A DNA stretch of 32,450 nucleotides from an uncultured Clostridia bacterium (GTDB lineage Bacteria; Bacillota; Clostridia; Oscillospirales; Ruminococcaceae): assembly GCA_947627005.1 (NCBI GenBank), contig CANQUJ010000021.1, positions 1 to 32,450 on the forward strand, given 5' to 3'. A program made the position numbers and the translations under genes. The number at the start of each line of letters is the position of its first letter. Position 1 is the stretch's first letter. Of the stretch, positions 5,127-11,308 are shown in pieces. Below the pieces are notes generated by a model. The model was not told the DNA's origin and searched no databases. It saw nothing but the letters and a program-made list of their open reading frames with translations.

Positions 5127-5560
5127 TGACCCGAAAATATTATTCGTCATCGCCGGAAGAGACGATAGAGCTCGGAAAAAAGATAGGCGAAAGGCTTAGG
5201 GGCGGCGATATAATCGCTTTTCGCGGAGGGCTCGGCGCGGGAAAAACCACCATGACCCGGGGAATAGCCCTCGGTATGGGCTTGCGCGACGAGGTCAGCT
5301 CGCCGACTTTCGCCCTCGTCAACGAATATCGCGGAAAGACCGCCCTCTACCACTTTGATATGTACCGCGTAAACGGCGGGTTAGACCTCGACTCGACCGG
5401 GTTTTTCGACTATGTCTCGGACGACTGCGTTATCGCCGTCGAGTGGAGCGAAAACATCGCCGACGAGCTTCCCGGCGGCTGCATTGTGATCGAGCTTTCG
5501 GCTGTCGGCGAAGACCGCCGCGAAATCACCGTTATCGGAGATGAGAGATTTGATTTTTGA
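5126..5560 (+). CDS. tsaE: tRNA t6A threonylcarbamoyladenosine biosynthesis ATPase TsaE
   Basis: A 144-residue P-loop ATPase that works with TsaB and TsaD to install t6A37 on ANN-decoding tRNAs. The Walker A motif GGLGAGKT is at residues 34-41. The family block SSPTFALVNEY at about 58-68 and HFDMYRV at 76-82 are intact, and VEWSENI provides the Trp-containing switch. I chose the ATG at 5126: GAGAGGA lies five bases upstream and the start overlaps the deaminase stop (TGATG). A frame extending to 5081 is open but would run back into the deaminase gene. The 3' end overlaps tsaB by 20 nt, showing tight coupling of two subunits of the same complex. Confidence 0.95.
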   Translation: MTRKYYSSSPEETIELGKKIGERLRGGDIIAFRGGLGAGKTTMTRGIALGMGLRDEVSSPTFALVNEYRGKTALYHFDMYRVNGGLDLDSTGFFDYVSDDCVIAVEWSENIADELPGGCIVIELSAVGEDRREITVIGDERFDF

Positions 5561-6275
5561 CGAACAAACCGCCGTCCTCGGGATAGAGACCTCGGGGAAG
5601 ATCGCCTCCTGTGCGATAATGCGCGGCGAAACGCTTTTGGCGGAGAATACCTTTTTGACCAAGCTTACCCATTCGCAGGTGATTCTGCCGACCCTTAAGC
5701 GAACCCTTGAAGATTCGGGGCTTTCGCTCTCGGATATAGACCTGTTCGCGGTCTCGGCCGGCCCGGGGAGCTATACCGGGCTTAGGATAGGCATAGCCGC
5801 GATAAAGGGAATCTGCGCCCTCGGCAAGCCCTGCGTGGGGGTGTCGACGCTTGAAGCGCTCGCATACGGCTGCGCTTCGGCGAGGGGGACGATTATCCCC
5901 GCGCTTTCGGCGAGGCAGGGCGTGGTCTATTTCGGGGGATATCTTTCGGACGGCCGCGAACTTAAAGAAGCGCTCGACGACCGAGTCGCCGGAGAAGACG
6001 AGCTTAAAGATTTTATTGAAAGCGCTCCGGGCGATATAATTTTAACCGGCGACTGCGCAGAGCGCCTTAAAACCGAGCTTTTTGCCGACAGCGAGCGAGT
6101 CCGCCTCGCCCCGCCGAACCAAAGGCTTCAAAGCGCGGCGGGGGTGTGTTTGGCAGCGATATCGCATATAGACGAGGCGGGGAGCGCGGCAAAGCTTTCG
6201 GCGAGATATCTTCAGAACACGATGGCCGAAAAGCTTAAGGACAGGGAGAAAGCGAATGAAACGAAAAAGGCTTGA
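5541..6275 (+). CDS. tsaB: t6A biosynthesis scaffold subunit TsaB
   Basis: A 244-residue actin/ASKHA-fold protein, the inactive paralogue partner of TsaD. It shows the N-terminal LGIETSGKIASCAIM, the signature SAGPGSYTGLRIG near residues 72-84, the THSQVILP block, and a C-terminal ARYLQNTMAEKLKD as in TsaB proteins. GGAG touches the ATG at 5541, so a TTG at 5550 (codon 4) is an alternative with better spacing. It overlaps tsaE by 20 nt and the DUF402 gene by 20 nt. The usual rimI and tsaD genes do not follow here, unlike many Bacillota, so TsaD must be encoded elsewhere. Confidence 0.94.
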   Translation: MRDLIFDEQTAVLGIETSGKIASCAIMRGETLLAENTFLTKLTHSQVILPTLKRTLEDSGLSLSDIDLFAVSAGPGSYTGLRIGIAAIKGICALGKPCVGVSTLEALAYGCASARGTIIPALSARQGVVYFGGYLSDGRELKEALDDRVAGEDELKDFIESAPGDIILTGDCAERLKTELFADSERVRLAPPNQRLQSAAGVCLAAISHIDEAGSAAKLSARYLQNTMAEKLKDREKANETKKA

Positions 6276-6861
6276 CCGCGATATCGGCTGGGGGTTCCAG
6301 TATTTCCCGTATTATCAGTTTAGGCTCGAGAACGAGGATTTTTGCGGCCTTGCGAGCATGATCGACCTTGTTTCGGGGAAGTATATGTATTGGCACGACA
6401 AAAAGGCGGGCGACATCGCCGTCGCCGGGGCGGGAATGAAGTGGTTGCAGCTTATCCCCGACGGCAAAAGCCGGGCGGTCACCGCGATGTATAAGCCGGA
6501 CGGCGCTCTTTCGGTCTGTTATGTCGACGTGATCGAGAGGGTTGAGTTCGACCCGGACGGTGTCGCCGCGTTTATAGACAAATATCTCGACGTGGTGTTC
6601 ACTCCGAGCGGGGAATACACGGTGCAAGACCTTGACGAGCTTACCGCCGCTCTTTTAAGCGGGGACATCACGAAAAGTCAATATGATTCCGCCCTTAAAG
6701 AGGGGAAAGAGATAGTCGAAGAGCTTTGCGGGGACATTTCAAAGACCGCAGAACGCCTTGACAGAATACTCTCGGCGGTCAATAAAAAGATAGAGAACGG
6801 CGCCGAGCCGATGATGACGAAATATCAAAAAGAACTTATTGAAAGGGGACTTATAAAATGA
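6256..6861 (+). CDS. DUF402 domain protein
   Basis: A 201-residue soluble protein with a DUF402 beta-barrel covering roughly residues 15-130: a Trp-rich beginning (RDIGWGFQYFPYY), LQLIPDGKSRAV, a YVDVIERVEFDPDG stretch and the typical KYLDVVFTPSGEYTVQDLDEL block, then a charged helical tail. Characterised DUF402 relatives (for example nucleoside di/triphosphatases and FomD) hydrolyse phosphoanhydride bonds using acidic residues like those in YLDVV and DLDEL. A nucleotide hydrolase role is therefore plausible but not shown. GGGAGAAAG precedes the ATG. It overlaps tsaB by 20 nt and rpiB by 4 nt. Confidence 0.8.
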   Translation: MKRKRLDRDIGWGFQYFPYYQFRLENEDFCGLASMIDLVSGKYMYWHDKKAGDIAVAGAGMKWLQLIPDGKSRAVTAMYKPDGALSVCYVDVIERVEFDPDGVAAFIDKYLDVVFTPSGEYTVQDLDELTAALLSGDITKSQYDSALKEGKEIVEELCGDISKTAERLDRILSAVNKKIENGAEPMMTKYQKELIERGLIK

Positions 6862-7295
6862 TAGGAATTTCAAACGACCACGCCGCAGTCGAGCTTAAAA
6901 TCGCGATCTGCGAGCACCTTAAAGAGCGGGGGATAGAGTTTATCGACTACGGCATCGCCGCCGGCGAGAAGATAGACTATCCCGACGCCGCCGAAAGGCC
7001 CTGCCGCGATATCGTTGCAGGGAAGATCGACAAGGCGATACTCCTTTGCGGGACCGGGATAGGGATTTCCATCGCCGCGAACAAGATCAAGGGGATTCGC
7101 GCTTGCGCATGTTCCGACGCCTTTTCCGCGAAGTATACCCGGCTTCACAACGACGCAAACTGCCTTTGCATGGGCGGCAGAGTCGTCGGCCCCGGCCTTG
7201 CATGCGAGCTGGTAGACCTCTTCCTCGACACCGAGTTTGAAGGGGGAAGGCACCAAAGAAGGGTGGATAAGATAACGGAGCTGGAGAATAAGTGA
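6858..7295 (+). CDS. rpiB: Ribose-5-phosphate isomerase B
   Basis: A 145-residue RpiB/LacAB-type isomerase interconverting ribose 5-phosphate and ribulose 5-phosphate in the pentose phosphate pathway. Family residues are visible: Asp7-His8 (SNDHAA), the phosphate/catalytic loop LLCGTGIGISIAAN with Cys64, RLHNDANCLCMGGR with His97, and Arg108. Length is typical. The ATGA overlap with the DUF402 gene at 6858-6861 and the shared direction make it the last gene of the deaminase-tsa operon. A bidirectional terminator follows. Confidence 0.95.
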   Translation: MIGISNDHAAVELKIAICEHLKERGIEFIDYGIAAGEKIDYPDAAERPCRDIVAGKIDKAILLCGTGIGISIAANKIKGIRACACSDAFSAKYTRLHNDANCLCMGGRVVGPGLACELVDLFLDTEFEGGRHQRRVDKITELENK

Positions 7296-7332
7296 GACAG
7301 ATTGAAACATATTAAAAATAATTTTCAAACAA

Positions 7333-7368
7333 AAAGCAGACGTTTTTACGCCTGCTTTGATTTTATTT
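7333..7368. terminator. Bidirectional terminator between rpiB and the toxin gene
   Basis: AAAGCAG/CTGCTTT plus an inner CGT/ACG around a TTTT loop (7333-7358), with T-rich and A-rich flanks. It serves rpiB on the plus strand and the convergent toxin gene on the minus strand; its right edge touches the toxin's stop codon. Confidence 0.8.
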
Positions 7369-7611
7369 ATAGATGTCTCCTCTGTTGCCGACCGCGATGA
7401 CATAGACGATAAGCAATCCGTTGTCTGCCGTGTAGATGATTCTGTAATCCCCGACGCGAAGACGGAAGAAACCGCTTCTGCCCTTTAGCGGCTTTATATC
7501 GCCGCTGTACGGAAGCCCTTTTATCGCGGAGAGAAGCCGCTTTTGCTGTTGTGGCGGCTGCTTCAGAATAAACTTCTGCGCGGGCTTTTCGATTATAATT
7601 TTATAGTTCAT
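7363..7611 (-). CDS. RelE/ParE-family toxin
   Basis: An 82-residue basic protein with the RelE/ParE fold: KIIIEKPAQKFILKQPPQQQKRLLSAIKGL forms the N-terminal strand-helix-helix in two stretches, then the hallmark LKGRSGFFRLRVGDYRIIYT (residues 42-61) and a C-terminal VYVIAVGNRGDIYK. RelE-type members cleave mRNA on the ribosome; the conserved Arg and Tyr residues of that group (FRLRVGDYRI, terminal IYK) are present. The ATG at 7611 lies inside the antitoxin gene, with an 11-nt overlap typical of toxin-antitoxin operons. Confidence 0.88.
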   Translation of the reverse strand: MNYKIIIEKPAQKFILKQPPQQQKRLLSAIKGLPYSGDIKPLKGRSGFFRLRVGDYRIIYTADNGLLIVYVIAVGNRGDIYK

Positions 7612-7819
7612 CTATGTTGACCCCGCACATTTCGGCCAATTCTTCAAGGGTGACTTCGCCTTTTTCGGTCTCGTTCTCGCTTTCTTTGAGAAGCATTTCG
7701 CAAAACTCGTCGTCTTCGGCCTCGTCGGCGGTCAGCCCCTGCAAATAAGCGACTACATAGCCGAGCTTATATTCGGGGACTTTATTCAGCAGGGTCACGG
7801 CGTATTCCTTTTCACTCAT
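7601..7819 (-). CDS. Antitoxin partner of the RelE/ParE toxin
   Basis: A 72-residue acidic protein immediately upstream of the toxin. The ATG at 7819 is preceded by GAGGAGG eight bases away; a longer frame to 7930 would run through the promoter and is rejected. The N-terminal EKEYAVTLLNKVPEYKLGYV should be the DNA-binding or dimer part, and the Glu-rich middle with the terminal LEELAEMCGVNIDEL the toxin-wrapping part. No precise antitoxin family is certain. It likely represses its own promoter together with the toxin. Confidence 0.75.
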   Translation of the reverse strand: MSEKEYAVTLLNKVPEYKLGYVVAYLQGLTADEAEDDEFCEMLLKESENETEKGEVTLEELAEMCGVNIDEL

Positions 7820-7840
7820 TTTACCGACCTCCTCGCCTTT

Positions 7841-7869
7841 ATTATACACCCGAAAGCGCCTAATGTCAA
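7841..7869 (-). promoter_or_regulatory. Consensus promoter of the toxin-antitoxin operon
   Basis: Read on the minus strand: TTGACA (7864-7869), 17 nt, TATAAT (7841-7846), a perfect sigma-A match. The antitoxin ribosome site lies just downstream. Such a strong promoter implies strong repression by the antitoxin. Confidence 0.9.
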
Positions 7870-7896
7870 CATCGGGAAAATATGGCGGCGCCGCTC

Positions 7897-7925
7897 TTGC
7901 TTTATTTTTCTTATCGGTGTATAAT
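7897..7925 (+). promoter_or_regulatory. Promoter of dtd
   Basis: TTGCTT (7897-7902), a 17-nt spacer, TATAAT (7920-7925). It is divergent from the toxin-antitoxin promoter, with the two -35 boxes only 27 nt apart. The predicted 5' UTR is only about 16 nt and consists mostly of the ribosome site. Confidence 0.75.
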
Positions 7926-7947
7926 ATCAAAAAAAGGGGGCGGTGTT

Positions 7948-8385
7948 TTGAAAGCTGTCATACAGCGGGTGCTCGGCGCGCGGGTGAAAGTCGGCGGAGA
8001 GACGGTCGGGGAGATCGGCAAGGGGTTTTTGATCCTTCTCGGCGTGGCCGGGGGCGACGGCGAGGAGCGCTGCGAAAAGCTCGCGCAGAAAATCTCTAAG
8101 CTTCGCATTTTCGCGGACGAAGCCGGCAAAACCAACCTCTCTCTCGGCGACGTGGGCGGCGAAATTCTCGCGGTCTCGCAGTTCACCCTTTTCGCCGACT
8201 GTTCGCACGGTAACCGCCCGAGCTTTTTCGAGGCAGCTCCGCCCGAGCCCGCAAATAGGCTTTACGAGCGCTTTTGCGACTGTCTTGCCGCGCTTGGGTT
8301 TGCGCCGCAAAAGGGCGTTTTCGGCGCGGATATGAAGATAGAAATGACCGCCGACGGCCCGTTCACCGTGATTCTGGAGGTGTGA
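7948..8385 (+). CDS. dtd: D-aminoacyl-tRNA deacylase
   Basis: A 145-residue DTD-family enzyme that frees tRNAs mischarged with D-amino acids or glycine. The protein starts (TTG at 7948) with MKAVIQRV, the standard DTD N-terminus, and a G-rich ribosome site lies just upstream. Active-site signatures are SQFTLFAD (77-84), HGNRPSF (88-94) and the cross-subunit motif DGPFT at 136-140. Most bacterial DTDs have GPVT, so Val to Phe is unusual although the Gly-Pro pair that forms the chiral filter is kept. Open frame upstream of the TTG crosses the promoter and is not coding. Followed at once by an ArsC-like gene. Confidence 0.93.
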   Translation: MKAVIQRVLGARVKVGGETVGEIGKGFLILLGVAGGDGEERCEKLAQKISKLRIFADEAGKTNLSLGDVGGEILAVSQFTLFADCSHGNRPSFFEAAPPEPANRLYERFCDCLAALGFAPQKGVFGADMKIEMTADGPFTVILEV

Positions 8386-8386
8386 G

Positions 8387-8725
8387 ATGAACATTCAGAT
8401 CTATTCGCGCTCAAAGTGCTTCGACTCGAAAAAGGCCGAGCGCTGGTTCAAAGAGCGCAGGATAAAATTCCAGCTTATAGACCTCGATTCAAAGGGCCTA
8501 AGCCCCCGCGAGCTTGAAAGCGTTATAGCTTCGGTCGGGCTGGAAAATTTAGTCGACGAAAAATCAAAATCGCCCGAAGCCGCGACTATGAAATATCTTT
8601 CGAGCCGCGAGCAGAAAATCGAAAAGCTTCTTGAAGACCCGCGGCTGATAAAGTCGCCGATCGTCAGAAACGGCCGGCAGGCGACCGTCGGCTATCGCCC
8701 CGAAATTTGGGAAAAATGGGAATGA
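8387..8725 (+). CDS. ArsC/Spx-family thioredoxin-like protein
   Basis: A 112-residue member of the ArsC/Spx/YffB group. The N-terminal IQIYSRSKCFDSKKAERWF gives a CxxS redox motif (Cys11-Ser14), helix KERRIKFQLIDLD follows, and the C-terminal LIKSPIVRNGRQATVGYRP is the conserved cis-Pro and substrate-loop region. Unlike arsenate reductases it lacks an evident three-Arg sulphate site, and unlike Spx it has no CxxC, so its role (reductase or regulator) is open. GGAGGTG of the ribosome site lies inside the end of dtd, one base separates stop and start, and the two genes are co-transcribed. Confidence 0.85.
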   Translation: MNIQIYSRSKCFDSKKAERWFKERRIKFQLIDLDSKGLSPRELESVIASVGLENLVDEKSKSPEAATMKYLSSREQKIEKLLEDPRLIKSPIVRNGRQATVGYRPEIWEKWE

Positions 8726-8752
8726 GCCCGTCGAAGAGACAGGCTCATTTTT
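8721..8752 (+). terminator. Terminator overlapping the ArsC-like stop codon
   Basis: AATGAGCC (8721-8728) pairs with GGCTCATT (8742-8749), then TTTTTGTTT. The TGA stop at 8723-8725 lies in the left arm. It is also usable by the convergent 67-aa gene ending at 8759. Confidence 0.8.
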
Positions 8753-8758
8753 GTTTGA

Positions 8759-8962
8759 CTATCTGAAAAGCGCGCAGGTCCCGCTTTCGCGAAAATATCT
8801 TATTTTCGCCTCGATGGCTTCGCGCGATACTCCGAAATATTTCGCGAGGCAGTCGATACAAAGAAATTCGTCGGCGGTTCTTAAAACCATCTTTTTATAG
8901 ATGGCGATATCGTCCTGCTTGAGTTTTGCGCCGCACTGCTTGCAACTTTCAAAGTTAGACAT
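8759..8962 (-). CDS. Small Cys4 zinc-ribbon-like protein
   Basis: A 67-residue protein with two CxxC pairs, CKQC (residues 7-10) and CIDC (about 35-38), likely binding one zinc ion, followed by a helical tail (FGVSREAIEAKIRYFRESG). A fifth Cys lies near the C-terminus (GTCALF). Family function is unknown to me. Its ATG overlaps the stop of the alpha-galactosidase (TAATG), so the two are translationally coupled on the minus strand. Whether it acts in galactoside use or is a passenger cannot be told. It is not a DNA-binding HTH by inspection. Confidence 0.75.
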   Translation of the reverse strand: MSNFESCKQCGAKLKQDDIAIYKKMVLRTADEFLCIDCLAKYFGVSREAIEAKIRYFRESGTCALFR

Positions 8963-10122
8963 TACGCCTTTACGAGCTTAACTCTGAACATCTCGCAGCA
9001 GTGGGGCTTAAGGTCGGTGCAGTATCTCTCTTTAAAGGTCCCGACTTTTTTGTGGTTCCAAACGTCGTAAAATTCGAGAGCGTAGCCCGAAGCGTAGGGC
9101 AGTCCCATATCCCAGAAGTTAAAGCTGAACTGCGCGGGGGTTTCGCCGTCGGCAAAGTTTACGAGAAGGATCGCGTAGTCGCCGTTTTCGAGCGGCTTGA
9201 CGAGCCCCTTGCAGCTGTCGTTGCACCAGTGGTCGATCTCGATGGGTCCTCTGCCCTCCGGGTCTTGGTTGATGGCGATAACTTCGCTGTTGGTGAGGAT
9301 CTCCTTCGTCTCTGGGGTCATATTTCTGATATCGCAGCCGATCATAAGGGGAGAGTTCATCATCGCCCAAAGCGAGAAATGAGTTCTGTATTCCTCGGTC
9401 GTGCAGCCGAAGCCGCCCTCGGCGATCCACGAGTTGTCGGATTTTCCGCTCATTCCGACGACGAGCATGTCGATGTCGTTCCAGCAGTATACTCCGGATT
9501 GGCTCTGTCTCATATTAAGCTGCGAGAGGGCGAGGTTTTTGATGGAATTCCAACTGTCCTGAATGTCGCCGGTCGAGCGGAACATCTGCGCTCCGGTGTT
9601 TCTGATCCAGTCGTGAACGCCGTCGTTGCCCCAGTTGCAGGCAGAGAACAAAATGTCGCGCCCGCAGTTTCTAAGCGCCATGGCCATTCTTCGATATAGA
9701 ATTTCGCCGGGGATTCCCTTGGGCTTGAAGCAGTAGTCGTACTTCAAGAAGTCTACTCCCCATTCCGCAAAGGTCTCGGCGTCCTGAAATTCGTGCTCGA
9801 ACGAGCCCGGGTGGTTGGCGCAGGTGTGAGTTCCGGCGCAGGAGTAAATGCCGAATTTAAGGCCCTTAGAGTGAACGTAATCCGCGACGGCTTTGATACC
9901 GTTCGGGAATTTCTTCGGGTCGGGAACGAGGCGGCCGTTTTCGTCGCGCTCTTTAAGGCTCCAGCAGTCGTCGATGACGACATATTCGTAGCCGGCGTCT
10001 TTAAGGCCGGTAGTGATCATAGCGTCTGCCGCGCCTTTTATAAGGTTTTCGTCGATGTTCCAGCTGAAAGTATTCCATGAGTTCCAGCCCATGGGCGGGG
10101 TTAAACCGAGATTTTTAGGCAT
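8962..10122 (-). CDS. GH27 alpha-galactosidase, intracellular
   Basis: A 386-residue glycoside hydrolase family 27 enzyme. The N-terminus LGLTPPMGWNSWNTF is the classic family start, DDCW is at 51-54, the nucleophile Asp129 lies in FLKYDYC and the acid/base Asp186 in FRSTGDIQDSW. The NMTPETKEILTNSEVIAINQ block precedes a C-terminal beta domain. No signal peptide is present, so it should act on imported alpha-galactosides (melibiose or raffinose type) in the cytoplasm. An isomaltodextranase or alpha-N-acetylgalactosaminidase activity of the same clan is less likely. GGAGGA lies 8 nt before the ATG. It has its own consensus promoter; no sugar transporter lies nearby. Confidence 0.93.
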   Translation of the reverse strand: MPKNLGLTPPMGWNSWNTFSWNIDENLIKGAADAMITTGLKDAGYEYVVIDDCWSLKERDENGRLVPDPKKFPNGIKAVADYVHSKGLKFGIYSCAGTHTCANHPGSFEHEFQDAETFAEWGVDFLKYDYCFKPKGIPGEILYRRMAMALRNCGRDILFSACNWGNDGVHDWIRNTGAQMFRSTGDIQDSWNSIKNLALSQLNMRQSQSGVYCWNDIDMLVVGMSGKSDNSWIAEGGFGCTTEEYRTHFSLWAMMNSPLMIGCDIRNMTPETKEILTNSEVIAINQDPEGRGPIEIDHWCNDSCKGLVKPLENGDYAILLVNFADGETPAQFSFNFWDMGLPYASGYALEFYDVWNHKKVGTFKERYCTDLKPHCCEMFRVKLVKA

Positions 10123-10172
10123 AATGAGATTCCTCCGTCGGATAAATTTAAGCGCCGTGCGCCTGCGAGAAT

Positions 10173-10201
10173 ATTATAACAGCGCAGTTGCGATTTGTCA
10201 A
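10173..10201 (-). promoter_or_regulatory. Consensus promoter of the alpha-galactosidase gene
   Basis: On the minus strand TTGACA (10196-10201), 17 nt, TATAAT (10173-10178). The -35 box lies 8 nt from the heptad repeat array at 10210, which occupies the UP-element position. Confidence 0.88.
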
Positions 10202-10209
10202 TTAAAATC

Positions 10210-10251
10210 AGAAGATAGAGGTTAGAAGATAGAAGATAGAAATTAGAAGGA
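10210..10251 (+). repeat. Heptad tandem repeat array A (6 units)
   Basis: Six 7-bp units: AGAAGAT, AGAGGTT, AGAAGAT, AGAAGAT, AGAAATT, AGAAGGA. Strict 7-nt period with the constant AGA at the start of each unit. It lies directly upstream of the galactosidase promoter. Confidence 0.9.
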
Positions 10252-10262
10252 AAGAAAGCGAA

Positions 10263-10448
10263 CCTAAAAGTTTAGGATCAAGCCCTTTTCAAAGGGCTTG
10301 CGAGGGTCAAGGGGGCGGAGCCCCTTGTCGCGCTCCGCAGAGCGCGAAAACCCCAAAAACGAAGGCGCTCCGCAAGGGGTGAATTGCGAAAAATAGCCCG
10401 GTGGGCTATTTTTGCAAGAGGGGACGCCCTGAAAGAAAGGGCGTCCCC
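10263..10448. other. Cluster of six hairpins in the ktrA-galactosidase gap
   Basis: Within the 450-nt gap (10123-10574) I see no gene but six near-perfect palindromes: 10263-10276; 10279-10300 (10-bp arms); 10308-10327; 10330-10345; 10389-10413 (11-bp AAAAATAGCCC stem with flanking A/T runs, a bidirectional terminator); and 10420-10448 (11-bp GGGGACGCCCT stem). At least one should end ktrA transcription. The density suggests a composite palindromic repeat element rather than a single terminator. Confidence 0.75.
10389..10413. terminator. Bidirectional terminator downstream of ktrA
   Basis: An 11-bp perfect stem with a 3-nt loop; the arms are A-rich on one side and T-rich on the other, so it works on either strand. 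It lies about 165 nt past the ktrA stop. Confidence 0.7.
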
Positions 10449-10547
10449 TTACGAAACGCGGCTGCGACAGCAGTCGCGCACCTTAACGGCTCCAATCTTT
10501 GCAGAAAAAAGCGCCCATGTTATCTTTTTCAGACAAACTTCAAAAAC

Positions 10548-10583
10548 AACCTCTATCCTCTAACCCTCTAACTTCTAAATTCT
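10548..10583 (-). repeat. Heptad tandem repeat array B, containing the ktrA stop codon
   Basis: On the minus strand the units read AGAATTT, AGAAGTT, AGAGGGTT (one 8-mer), AGAGGAT, AGAGGTT. The first units encode the last two ktrA residues and its TAG stop at 10575-10577. Confidence 0.88.
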
Positions 10584-11219
10584 AAACGCTTTCTGAACCG
10601 CTTTGAGCGTCCCGAGGACGAGAATAGGCGAGTCGGCGGCCATTTCAACGTCGGGCGTTATCATCTTAAGAACGCCGTTTTTGCGCACGGCGATGATGTT
10701 CAGATCGTATTTTCTGCGGATATCGAGCTGAACGACGGTCTTTCCGACCCACTCCTGCGGGACGGTCAGCTCGAAGATGTCGATATCCCCCTCGAGCTCG
10801 ATATAGTCGCGGATATGGTCTGAGGTGCAGCGTATCGCAGTCCACGAGGCGAGCTGTTTTTCGGGGTAGACTACCTCGTCGGCGCCGTTTCTTAAAAGAA
10901 ACTTCTCCTGAACTCCTTTAGAAGCCCTCGCGATGACCCTTTTTGCGCCGAGCTCTTTCAATAAACAGGCCGTTTCGAGCGAGCTTTGAAAGTCGTCCCC
11001 GATGGCGACTATGCAGGCGTCGAAGTTTTTTATCCCGAGCGAATCGAGGAAGGATTTTTTCGTGCTGTCGCCGATCTGCGCGCTCGTAACATAGGGCAGG
11101 ACGGAATTTACACGCTCTTCGCTGATATCGACCGCCATGACCTCATGGCCGAGCTCGCCGAGCTTTTCGGCGATATGCCGCCCGAACCGCCCCACGCCGA
11201 TTATAAGAACAGATTTCAT
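10575..11219 (-). CDS. ktrA: Potassium uptake regulatory subunit KtrA (RCK domain)
   Basis: A 214-residue cytoplasmic gating ring subunit for KtrB. The RCK_N Rossmann domain (1 to about 130) shows the nucleotide motif GVGRFG at 8-13 and the acidic end of strand 2 (AVDIS); RCK_C spans about 135-214 (ELTVPQEWVGKTVVQLDIR, then MAADSPILVLG). It should bind ATP/ADP in RCK_N; in Bacillota RCK_C often binds c-di-AMP. GGGAGG lies upstream of the ATG. It is encoded after ktrB on the same strand, with an 89-nt gap containing a heptad array. The C-terminal RI-stop is formed by another heptad array. Confidence 0.92.
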   Translation of the reverse strand: MKSVLIIGVGRFGRHIAEKLGELGHEVMAVDISEERVNSVLPYVTSAQIGDSTKKSFLDSLGIKNFDACIVAIGDDFQSSLETACLLKELGAKRVIARASKGVQEKFLLRNGADEVVYPEKQLASWTAIRCTSDHIRDYIELEGDIDIFELTVPQEWVGKTVVQLDIRRKYDLNIIAVRKNGVLKMITPDVEMAADSPILVLGTLKAVQKAFRI

Positions 11220-11262
11220 ATTAAGCCTCCCGTTTAATGCAAATTAAAAATAATTTCTGTCT

Positions 11263-11304
11263 GATTTCCGACCTCTGATTTCTGCTTTCCGCTTTCCGCT
11301 TTCC
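11263..11304 (-). repeat. Heptad tandem repeat array C
   Basis: On the minus strand three GGAAAGC units are followed by AGAAATC, AGAGGTC and GGAAATC, six strict 7-bp units, with a weaker TAAAGAC before them. It starts 4 nt past the ktrB stop codon, between ktrB and ktrA. Confidence 0.85.
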
Positions 11305-11308
11305 GTCT

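Noticed and set aside
7820-7930. N-terminal extension of the antitoxin
   Set aside because: It would cross the perfect promoter; the ATG at 7819 has an ideal ribosome site.
9001-9699. 232-codon frame antisense to the alpha-galactosidase
   Set aside because: No ribosome site or recognisable domain; GH27 motifs on the other strand are unambiguous.
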